DNA of 42,511 nucleotides from contig CAIYOZ010000116.1 of assembly GCA_903927945.1 (NCBI GenBank), forward strand, positions 1 to 42,511. Reading direction: 5' to 3'. The notes below the pieces were generated by a model, which worked only from the letters and a program-made list of their open reading frames with translations, was not told the origin of the DNA and made no database searches. The DNA is from an uncultured Bacteroidales bacterium (lineage in GTDB: Bacteria; Bacteroidota; Bacteroidia; Bacteroidales; Paludibacteraceae). Every line of letters starts with the position of its first letter. Position 1 is the stretch's first letter. Shown one piece after another: positions 36,489 to 42,511 of this stretch. The position numbers and the translations under genes were made by a program.

Positions 36489-36947
36489 TCACTTAAGGGT
36501 AATATACAATACATCGCCTGACAATATCGCTTTATATCTTTTAAGGGCTTGCTTTGCCTTCCCCGATATTGGATCGCCATTCCCGTAACCGATATTAAAT
36601 ACTGAGCCACAACCCGGGCATATAGCCTGTCCATTCAGGTTAGGGACAACCAAAATATCTTGTTTTGCTTCGAAAGGGCAGCTTAGGTCAAAAGCATAAT
36701 ATACTCCATCAAACCCGGTATTGACAAGGATGCCTCCATAACCGACACGATCTGTCACATATACCGGTTTTTTAAAAACAAGAAACTGATCAGTGGAGTT
36801 TCTAAAGGTTGGATATGTAGTAATCAGATTGAGCTGAAGAGACACGGGATAATCAGGAATTGACGATATGACATTATCAATGCAACTTGTAATTGAAATT
36901 GCAAGGATGGAAAGAATGACACAATATCGAACGACTGAAAACCTCAT
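36489..36947 (-). CDS. Rieske-fold lipoprotein with altered cluster ligands
   Basis: A 152-residue lipoprotein. The signal ends at the lipobox cysteine C22 (ISITSC). The body follows a Rieske [2Fe-2S] domain: DLSC90-PFEAK in the place of C-x-H, then AIC110-PGC113-GSVFNIGYG in place of C-x-x-H-G, with the GxPISGKAKQALKRY tail that is usual for the fold. Both histidine ligands are absent (F92 at the first site, C113 at the second), so it has three cysteines where a Rieske protein has two Cys and two His. Similar His-less Rieske-like lipoproteins are common in Bacteroidota. It may hold another kind of cluster, a different metal or none. It follows the YghZ-type gene by 46 bp. Confidence 0.78.
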   Translation of the reverse strand: MRFSVVRYCVILSILAISITSCIDNVISSIPDYPVSLQLNLITTYPTFRNSTDQFLVFKKPVYVTDRVGYGGILVNTGFDGVYYAFDLSCPFEAKQDILVVPNLNGQAICPGCGSVFNIGYGNGDPISGKAKQALKRYKAILSGDVLYITLK

Positions 36948-36993
36948 ACTTTTAATTGAATTGAAAAAAGCAAAACAGATTTTTTCTCCTGTT

Positions 36994-37992
36994 TTACCCT
37001 AATTCCCCGATTCTCCACAACTCATCATTTGAAAACGAAGTGTTTTGAATGGCTTCTATGTTATCCTGCAACTGTTTCACCGAACTGGCACCTACTATCA
37101 CTGAATTTACATCCGGAGTCCGTAAACACCAGGCTAATGCCATCTGTGCCAATGTCTGACCTCGCTTGCCTGCAATCTCATTGAGTTCTGTTATCTTAGT
37201 AACTACTTCCGGAGTGATCTGACTCTTTTGTAAGAAGCCATAGCTATGAGCAGCACGTGAATTTTCAGGAATACCATTTAGGTATTTATCACTCAACAAA
37301 CCTTGTGCCAAAGGAGAAAAGGCAATAAATCCCACTCCGTTTTCTTCGGCAAGGGGCAACACATTTTGTTCTATTTGTCGGGTGAAAATATTGTACTTGT
37401 CCTGATTTATTAAACAAGGCGTTCCATTTTCCTTTAGTAACCGGTAAGCCTCGCGGGCCTTGCCAAGTGGATATTTCGAAATACCCACATACAACGCCTT
37501 GCCTTGTTTCACCATGTCCGAAAGAGCTCCCATTGTCTCTTCCAACGGTGTATTCGGATCATACCGGTGCGAATAGAAAATATCCACATACTCCAGGTTC
37601 ATCCGTTTCAGACTCTGGTGCAGGCTGGCAATTAAATACTTCCGCGAACTTCCATCACCATAGGGACCTTCCCACATGTCGTGACCCGCCTTAGTACTAA
37701 TGATTAATTCATCACGGTAAGATGAAAGATGATCTTTCATGATCTTCCCGAAATTCTTCTCAGCACTACCATAAGGTGTCCCGTAATTGTTGGCCAGATC
37801 GAAATGTGTAATCCCGTGATCGAATGCGTAATGAATCATTTTCAACGCTTCCTGGGCATCATCCACATCCCCGAAATTATGCCACAGTCCAAGGGATAAA
37901 CGTGGAAGCATTAAACCGCTCTTTCCGCAATTTTGATAACCAACTGAATTAATATAGCGATCGGAGGCCGGAGAATAAGTACTATTAGACAT
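36994..37992 (-). CDS. aldo/keto reductase, YghZ (L-glyceraldehyde 3-phosphate reductase) type
   Basis: A 332-residue cytosolic enzyme. The catalytic tetrad is D65, Y70, K101 and H142 (FDLANNYGTPYGSAE, STKAGHDMWEGPYG, YSHRYDP). Those motifs, and SRKYLIASLHQSLKRM, are the hallmarks of the YghZ/AKR14 group, which reduces L-glyceraldehyde 3-phosphate and methylglyoxal with NADPH and contributes to detoxification. It lies 11 bp after lemA, so both are in one transcript, a chance pairing as far as I can tell. It is the fourth aldo/keto reductase in the window. Confidence 0.93.
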   Translation of the reverse strand: MSNSTYSPASDRYINSVGYQNCGKSGLMLPRLSLGLWHNFGDVDDAQEALKMIHYAFDHGITHFDLANNYGTPYGSAEKNFGKIMKDHLSSYRDELIISTKAGHDMWEGPYGDGSSRKYLIASLHQSLKRMNLEYVDIFYSHRYDPNTPLEETMGALSDMVKQGKALYVGISKYPLGKAREAYRLLKENGTPCLINQDKYNIFTRQIEQNVLPLAEENGVGFIAFSPLAQGLLSDKYLNGIPENSRAAHSYGFLQKSQITPEVVTKITELNEIAGKRGQTLAQMALAWCLRTPDVNSVIVGASSVKQLQDNIEAIQNTSFSNDELWRIGELG

Positions 37993-38003
37993 AGTTTATC
38001 GAA

Positions 38004-38594
38004 TTAAAATTTTACAGAAGGTGCTTTTTCAGTTCCCTTTTCCGATTCAAAGTACGGTTTATCGGTAAATCCACAAAACATGGCTATGATCGACCTTGGA
38101 AAGAATTTAATCGATTTATCATACTCCTTAGCTGTATCGTTGTAGCGGTTCCTTTCAACCGATATGCGGTTTTCTGTGCCTTCCAGCTGTGCCTGTAGCT
38201 CCAGGAAATTCTGATCGGCTTTTAAGTTTGGATAGTTTTCAGTGATCATCAACAACTTCCCCAATGCCGAACTAACCTGTCCCTGGGCTGCCTGATATTC
38301 CTGAAGTTTTGCCGGAGTCAGGTTCTTTGGATCAACCGTTATTTGAGTGGCTTTGGCACGGGCTGCCACCACACCTTCCAGGGTAGAGCTTTCATGAGTG
38401 GCATATCCTTTCACGGTAGATACCAGGTTTGGAATCAAGTCCGACCTACGTTGATATTGACTTTCCACATTCGCCCACTGGCTGTTGACATTCTCTCTTA
38501 AAGTAACTAAACTATTATAACCGGAAGTTCCCCATAAAAATATTACTGCAATTGCAGCTACAATCGAAATTAAAATAATTGAGCTCTTTTTCAT
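38004..38594 (-). CDS. lemA: LemA family protein
   Basis: A 196-residue protein with one N-terminal membrane helix (IILISIVAAIAVIFLWG) and the helical LemA domain: YNSLVTLRENVNSQWANVESQYQRRSDLIPNLVSTVKGYA, then LGKLLMITENYPNLKADQNFLELQAQLEGTENRIS and VERNRYNDTAKEYD. It ends with the typical IIAMFCGF..PYFE. LemA proteins are often next to TPM-domain genes, as here, across a 533-bp gap with repeats. Their role is not settled. Confidence 0.95.
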   Translation of the reverse strand: MKKSSIILISIVAAIAVIFLWGTSGYNSLVTLRENVNSQWANVESQYQRRSDLIPNLVSTVKGYATHESSTLEGVVAARAKATQITVDPKNLTPAKLQEYQAAQGQVSSALGKLLMITENYPNLKADQNFLELQAQLEGTENRISVERNRYNDTAKEYDKSIKFFPRSIIAMFCGFTDKPYFESEKGTEKAPSVKF

Positions 38595-38635
38595 TTTGCT
38601 GAATTTTTAAAATTGTTATTTCTTATATTGATATT

Positions 38636-38668
38636 ATCCTACTATTCCTGACTACCGACTACCCTGAA
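38636..38668. repeat. short heptamer tract upstream of lemA
   Basis: Units such as gactacc and cgactac at 7-bp spacing within cctactattcctgactaccgactaccctg. It is shorter than the other tracts and does not touch a stop codon. Confidence 0.55.
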
Positions 38669-38813
38669 ACTAACCGCCCCATCGTCTCCTAAACATCATA
38701 TTATGAAAAACCAATGAATCTCAAGATAACACTCTTAACATCCCCTTCACTGACTATGTGAAAATGGTATTTTGTGAAGTTGTTACTACGAATTGATAGT
38801 TGATGTATTTTTT

Positions 38814-38969
38814 GAATAAGGTAATAAGGTTAGGGTTAGTGGTTCTTTGATTTTTCTATTAAGGTTTAATACCTTAAAAATAAGGTTTTTGAAGAATAAA
38901 ACCTTATTTTTGTTTATCAACCTCAGTAGAAAAAGAAGCAAAAGTATCTTAACCTTATTACCTTATTTC
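38814..38969. repeat. nested AAGGT inverted repeats
   Basis: The outer pair is aataaggtaataaggtta and its exact reverse complement taaccttattaccttatt (18 bp each, about 115 bp apart). Inside are a 14-bp stem, aaaaataaggtttt (38876-38889) with aaaaccttattttt (38898-38911), and a small aaggt/acctt hairpin (38861-38875). The whole unit could fold as one branched structure or be a small mobile-element remnant. Confidence 0.75.
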
Positions 38970-39044
38970 AATTTCACATTTCTATTTGAAAGCATTATCA
39001 TTTTCAATTATTAGTTTTAACACAGCATCTTTAAGTGCTTACGA

Positions 39045-39122
39045 ATACTACTTACTTCCTACTTCTTACTTCCTACTCATTCCTCATTCCTCATTCCTTA
39101 CCTCTTACTCCTTACCTCTTAG
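39045..39122. repeat. heptamer tract after the TPM gene
   Basis: Units of 7 bp: cctcatt (three times), ccttacc, tcttact, ccttacc, tcttaga. It ends a few bases before the TPM-protein stop (39128). On the mRNA strand it reads AAGAGGTAAGGAGT and so on. Confidence 0.85.
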
Positions 39123-39127
39123 AGCAA

Positions 39128-40465
39128 TCACCACCCACTGGTAGCACCACCGCCGCCTGACATACCGCCACCAAAGCTTCCGCCACCGCCGCCACCATCA
39201 GAACCGCCTCCAAAGCCGCCTCCACCGCTAAACAATCCGCCCAGCAATGCACCGGCAACAAATGAACCCGTATTGTCCCTGTTAATTCGTGGTATGTTGT
39301 GGTTGTCATTCTCTTCGTATCCGCAGAATTTACATACGTAGGTTGTTCGTTCAGTTCCCGAACTGATATAGGTTGGAGCCACGATGGTTCTCTTATCGCT
39401 TAGGATGAAAGCTTTTGTCTTGCATTTTGGACATTCAGAGTAAGCACTAGGCTTATCCAGTGTAAAGATCGCTTCGTTGGCACATTTATTACAAACGAAA
39501 ACATCATAATCAATGGCATGCAGTTTTTCTTCGAATTGTTGCGCCAGCTTCAAATGAACATCTTCTTGTTTTTCGGATAATATATGCATGGTTCCGTCGC
39601 ACACATTACAAGGAATAGGTGCCCGTCTTATTTTGAGCATCATCAGCCTCCCATAGATATTTGCAGGGATCGTTGTCAGTGGAATTGGAATCAGTAACAG
39701 AAGGTATATAGGATTGGAAAAGAAAAGTATGCATATAAACCCTACTATCGGCACCATGATGGATACCAGGCTGATAACACCCGACTTTTCACTTTTCAAC
39801 ACCTTATAGCGCGCAATGTTGCTGACTAATTTCTTGTTTTGTTTTATTTTTTGAATAGAATTACCAATCCACACCATGGTAAAAATGGCCAGGATTAAGT
39901 ACACTGCTCCGGCAATAGGTAAGATTTCATTCCAGGGTATCACTGCCTTGGCTTCCGCCGGAATAGGCTCTTTCTTTATCACGGCATCTACACTTACAAG
40001 TCCGGCCATCAATCCGGCATCATAATCACCTTTCTTAAACTCGGGTATCATTTGCTGCAATTGAATTCTTTTGCAAATAGCATCAGGCAGGATACCTTCG
40101 AGCCCATAACCGGTTTCGAAAGTAACTTTCTTTTGATCCATCACAAAGAGAATCAGCAGTCCGTTATCCTGTTTGGCTTTCCCTATTTTCCAGGTAGCAA
40201 ACAAATCGGTGGCAAACGGTTTTATTTGATTCTCCCCTATGGAGTTCACAGCCACTACTGCTACTTCCGCTCCCGTCTGAGCCTGTAGAGAATCCAGATA
40301 CACGTTCATTTGTTGCACGCTTTCCGGCTTCAGTATCCCATCCGGGTTGCTCACAAAGGCATGTGCATTGGCTGTCTTTGGATTTGGTATAGACTGAACA
40401 GTATATTCAGCCGCGAAAGTAAAAGTCGCCAGAGCACAAAATACTATGATGATTAATTTTCTCAT
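39128..40465 (-). CDS. TPM-domain (YgcG / repair-of-PSII type) protein with a C-terminal glycine tail
   Basis: A 445-residue protein. A signal peptide (IIIVFCALATFTFAAE) leads into a TPM domain at about 37-165 (VSNPDGILKPESVQQMNVYLDSLQAQTGAEVAVVAV, KQDNGLLILFVMDQKKV, FETGYGLEGILPDAICKRI). Then come membrane helices (ILPIAGAVYLILAIFTMVWIG and VSIMVPIVGFICILFFSNPIYLLLLIPI), a region with several CxxC pairs (CNVCDGTMHI, CNKCANEA, CPKCKTKA, CKFCGY) that looks like zinc ribbons, and a glycine-rich tail. It pairs with lemA as is common. It follows the FKBP gene by 39 bp. The TPM domain is thought to be a phosphatase-like or membrane-stress unit. Confidence 0.88.
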   Translation of the reverse strand: MRKLIIIVFCALATFTFAAEYTVQSIPNPKTANAHAFVSNPDGILKPESVQQMNVYLDSLQAQTGAEVAVVAVNSIGENQIKPFATDLFATWKIGKAKQDNGLLILFVMDQKKVTFETGYGLEGILPDAICKRIQLQQMIPEFKKGDYDAGLMAGLVSVDAVIKKEPIPAEAKAVIPWNEILPIAGAVYLILAIFTMVWIGNSIQKIKQNKKLVSNIARYKVLKSEKSGVISLVSIMVPIVGFICILFFSNPIYLLLLIPIPLTTIPANIYGRLMMLKIRRAPIPCNVCDGTMHILSEKQEDVHLKLAQQFEEKLHAIDYDVFVCNKCANEAIFTLDKPSAYSECPKCKTKAFILSDKRTIVAPTYISSGTERTTYVCKFCGYEENDNHNIPRINRDNTGSFVAGALLGGLFSGGGGFGGGSDGGGGGGSFGGGMSGGGGATSGW

Positions 40466-40504
40466 AAACTGTTTTATAAACCTCCGCTAGTAAATGGAAG
40501 AGAA

Positions 40505-40972
40505 TTAATATTGCGAATCAATCAATGTTACGTCAAACCTTAACACAGAATATGCAGGAATTTTAGTATTTGTGGTTGCTGTATCATAGGCTAAACTGGC
40601 AGGGATAATAAACTTATACGTACCGCCTCCGTTCATTTTAGGAATGCCTTCCTGCCAACCTTTTACCGTTCCCGACAGCACCAACGCTACACTTGTTCCG
40701 GTTGCTACAGAATCAAATACTGAACCATCAATCAGGGTACCTCTGTAATTTACTAAGATAGTACTATTGATATTTGGCTTGCGTTGGTAGCCCTGATGAA
40801 TCACTTTATAACAAAGTCCGCTCGCGGTGGTTACATACCCGGAATCATGTTGATGGATGGAATACCATTTATCATTCATGAGTTTCCAGTCCACGTACTC
40901 ATTTTCTTTGCACGAAGAAATTATTATTAAAAAGACAAAACTAATAAAAAAGACAATCGATGTTCGTTTCAT
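40505..40972 (-). CDS. FKBP-type peptidyl-prolyl isomerase lipoprotein
   Basis: A 155-residue lipoprotein. A hydrophobic signal (SIVFFISFVFLIIISSC) ends at lipobox C21. The FKBP domain covers about 55-155 with TILVNYRGTLIDGSVFDS, VKGWQEGIPKMNGGGTYKFIIPASLAYD and the closing YSVLRFDVTLID. FKBPs speed proline cis-trans isomerisation in folding proteins; the lipobox implies a periplasmic or outer-membrane site. The ATG at 40972 is chosen over one at 41086 because it starts the signal peptide; the longer form would overlap lutB. It lies 28 bp after the lutB stop. Confidence 0.9.
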   Translation of the reverse strand: MKRTSIVFFISFVFLIIISSCKENEYVDWKLMNDKWYSIHQHDSGYVTTASGLCYKVIHQGYQRKPNINSTILVNYRGTLIDGSVFDSVATGTSVALVLSGTVKGWQEGIPKMNGGGTYKFIIPASLAYDTATTNTKIPAYSVLRFDVTLIDSQY

Positions 40973-41000
40973 ATTTGTTACCGTTATTGAATGGAGGGTG

Positions 41001-42380
41001 TTATTTTTGTTTTTTCTTATTTTTATATTGTTGTGAAAATGACTTATTGGCAAATGTCGGCATACTGCGTTTCGGACCCCAGCCAACGTAATTAAAAGGA
41101 TAAGTCCCTGCCGTCTTCAAAACACCGGGGATGATATCAAATCCTATTCGGTTGGAACTCATCAGCCTGAAGCCTCTCATAAGCCATTTTTCAGCTTTCG
41201 GACGTAAATTCTGTTCTACCGCTTTCCGCCTGTTCGATAGCAGGATATCCGTCAGGGGAATTTTCACCGGGCATACCTCATTGCACTTTCCGCAAAGGGA
41301 GGAGGCAAAACTCAAATGCGAGAAGTCCTTAAAACCTCGCAGGAATGGAGTTAATACCGATCCTATCGGTCCGCTGTAGGTGGTATCATACGTATACCCG
41401 CCAATGGTTTTATATACCGGGCAGCCATTCAGGCACGCTCCGCATCGGATACATGCCAGTGATTCATACCCTTCGTTGTCATCAAAAACTGTGGTACGCC
41501 CGTTATCCAGCATGATGACAATCATTTTTTCAGGCCCGTCCACTTCATTTGCCTGACGCGGTCCGGTGAAAATGGTGTTATAAGCTGTAATTTGTTGTCC
41601 CGTACCATGAGCAGCCAGCAATGGATAAAACAATCCAAGTTGCTTCATGTGGGGAATGACTTTCTCTATCCCCGCCAGTACGATGTGAACTTTGGGGAAT
41701 GCCGTGGTCATTAAACCGTTTCCTTCATTCTCCGTCACCGAAATGCCACCAATATCTGCTATCAAAAAGTTAGCCCCGGTAACTCCTACCTGAGCTCTCG
41801 TATATTTTTCGCGAAGTACCTGACGTACATATTCCGTCATTTCCTCGGGAGTACTATCAATAGGTGTGCCAAACTTCTCATTGAACAGTTTGGCAATGTC
41901 TCCCTTCGATTTATGCATTGCCGGGGTGACTATGTGGTACGGTTTTTCACCCGCCACTTGCACGATAAACTCTCCAAGGTCAGTTTCTACCGATTCACAC
42001 CCCATCTTTTCAGCCGTATGATTCAATTCGATCTCTTCGGTAGTCATCGATTTGCTCTTCACCAACAAATGAGCCTCGTTATCACGCAGTATTTGTTCTA
42101 TATACGAAGTCGCTTCTTCAGCATCCTTTGCCCACAGCACTTCAACGCCACGTGCACTTATCTTTTCCTCAAATTCTATCAGGTATTTATCCCAGTTACG
42201 CAGCACATCACGTTTAATAGCGGCTGCCTGTGACTTGGCTGCCTCCACGTTTTGGTAGCGTGCCATCCCCTTGCTCACAGCCGTATCATAGCGCGAGATA
42301 TTGAATTTTATCGTATTCCGGTGTTTCAGATCGAACGCGATAGCATTAGCATCCTGGATAAACTTATGAGCTTGAGACAA
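41001..42380 (-). CDS. lutB: lactate utilization iron-sulfur protein LutB
   Basis: A 459-residue protein. An N-terminal DUF162/LUD-like domain (about 60-300: AHLLVKSKSMTTEEIELN, VGVTGANFLIADIGGISVTENEGN, THGTGQQITAYNTI-like region) precedes two [4Fe-4S] sites: C310-x2-C313-x2-C316-x3-C320-P and C363-x2-C366-x3-C370-P. LutB works with LutA and LutC to oxidise L-lactate to pyruvate. It is followed by the FKBP gene (28 bp). The partial gene 9 bp upstream may belong to the same operon; I do not recognise it as lutA. The last 40 residues are basic and contain KNKKKQK. Confidence 0.94.
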   Translation of the reverse strand: MSQAHKFIQDANAIAFDLKHRNTIKFNISRYDTAVSKGMARYQNVEAAKSQAAAIKRDVLRNWDKYLIEFEEKISARGVEVLWAKDAEEATSYIEQILRDNEAHLLVKSKSMTTEEIELNHTAEKMGCESVETDLGEFIVQVAGEKPYHIVTPAMHKSKGDIAKLFNEKFGTPIDSTPEEMTEYVRQVLREKYTRAQVGVTGANFLIADIGGISVTENEGNGLMTTAFPKVHIVLAGIEKVIPHMKQLGLFYPLLAAHGTGQQITAYNTIFTGPRQANEVDGPEKMIVIMLDNGRTTVFDDNEGYESLACIRCGACLNGCPVYKTIGGYTYDTTYSGPIGSVLTPFLRGFKDFSHLSFASSLCGKCNEVCPVKIPLTDILLSNRRKAVEQNLRPKAEKWLMRGFRLMSSNRIGFDIIPGVLKTAGTYPFNYVGWGPKRSMPTFANKSFSQQYKNKKKQK

Positions 42381-42389
42381 AACTATTTA

Positions 42390-42511
42390 CTATTTACTTA
42401 AATTATTAATCAATTCCATCGCATCAAGTTTCATTTTCGAAAATGCAAACCATTCTTTCCCAAATCCCTGATAGACTTTTCCGTCATTTTCAGTTGTCGC
42501 AAAATTTGCGA
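42390..42511 (-). CDS. 3' end of an unidentified gene upstream of lutB (partial)
   Basis: The final bases of the window on the minus strand encode about 40 residues ending in FGKEWFAFSKMKLDAMELINNLSK and a TAG at 42392-42390, 9 bp before the lutB start. The frame is open to the edge. The short spacing suggests one operon with lutB. I do not recognise a family from this tail. Confidence 0.7.
   Translation of the reverse strand, partial: ANFATTENDGKVYQGFGKEWFAFSKMKLDAMELINNLSK

Larger units (their letters stand above)
38595..39127. other. 533-bp gap between lemA and the TPM gene
   Basis: No gene is supported. It holds a nested set of AAGGT inverted repeats (38814-38969) and two heptamer tracts (38636-38668 and 39045-39122), described separately. 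Otherwise it is AT-rich without visible structure. Confidence 0.75.

Noticed and set aside
39112-39309. 65-codon minus-strand open frame over the glycine-rich tail
   Set aside because: It is the alternative frame of a GGN-rich stretch in the TPM gene and reflects low complexity.

Overview
The window looks like a chromosome segment from the phylum Bacteroidota, most likely the order Bacteroidales. Genes mostly lack Shine-Dalgarno sequences, and many starts lie just downstream of TAnnTTTG boxes, the Bacteroidota -7 element. Several families are typical of the group: the DUF5063 / DEDDy exonuclease / RlmI operon, a DUF6427-like membrane protein, DnaK ending in EEVK, and ComEC without a metallo-beta-lactamase domain. 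The species cannot be named from this sequence alone. I see no insertion sequence, phage, CRISPR array or rRNA.

Region 1 (1-10508) is an accessory redox cluster. It holds a YqhD-type alcohol dehydrogenase, an SDR gene cut by an in-frame TGA, an exported cupin plus double carboxymuconolactone-decarboxylase (CMD) protein, an exported flavodoxin, two AraC-family regulators, an AKR5-like aldo/keto reductase, an exported NTF2-like protein, a Tat-signal aldo/keto reductase, a cytosolic flavodoxin and a cytosolic aldo/keto reductase. Both the flavodoxin and one aldo/keto reductase type occur as an exported and a cytosolic paralogue. A 55-bp terminator-bearing repeat occurs twice in the cluster.

Region 2 (10509-27315) is mostly housekeeping: panB, dnaK (minus), folK, a DUF2007-like membrane protein (minus), DUF5063 / exonuclease / rlmI, an ECF sigma factor, a small conserved-looking protein, rpe, comEC, an nrnA-like DHH phosphoesterase, a frameshifted DUF4160 gene with an intact DUF2442 partner, and a threonine-branch pair (phosphoglycerate-mutase-like candidate homoserine kinase and thrC) with a small zinc-ribbon gene between them. 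The gap at 15385-15936 holds an unusual field of 11-bp tandem units flanked by a 35-bp inverted repeat.

Region 3 (27316-33657) is all on the minus strand: an amidase, a YqaA-type VTT membrane protein, a DUF6427-like membrane protein, an M3 metallopeptidase lipoprotein, ribF and a HAD phosphatase. It is followed on the plus strand by a CAT-anticodon tRNA, an Omp85-type barrel protein and a family 2 glycosyltransferase.

Region 4 (36396-42511) is minus strand: a Rieske-like lipoprotein lacking the usual histidines, a YghZ-type aldo/keto reductase, LemA, a TPM-domain protein, an FKBP-type prolyl isomerase lipoprotein, lutB and the 3' end of one more gene. A recurring non-coding theme is degenerate 7- or 8-bp tandem tracts lying against the stop codons of minus-strand genes (dnaK, the M3 peptidase, ribF, the TPM protein).
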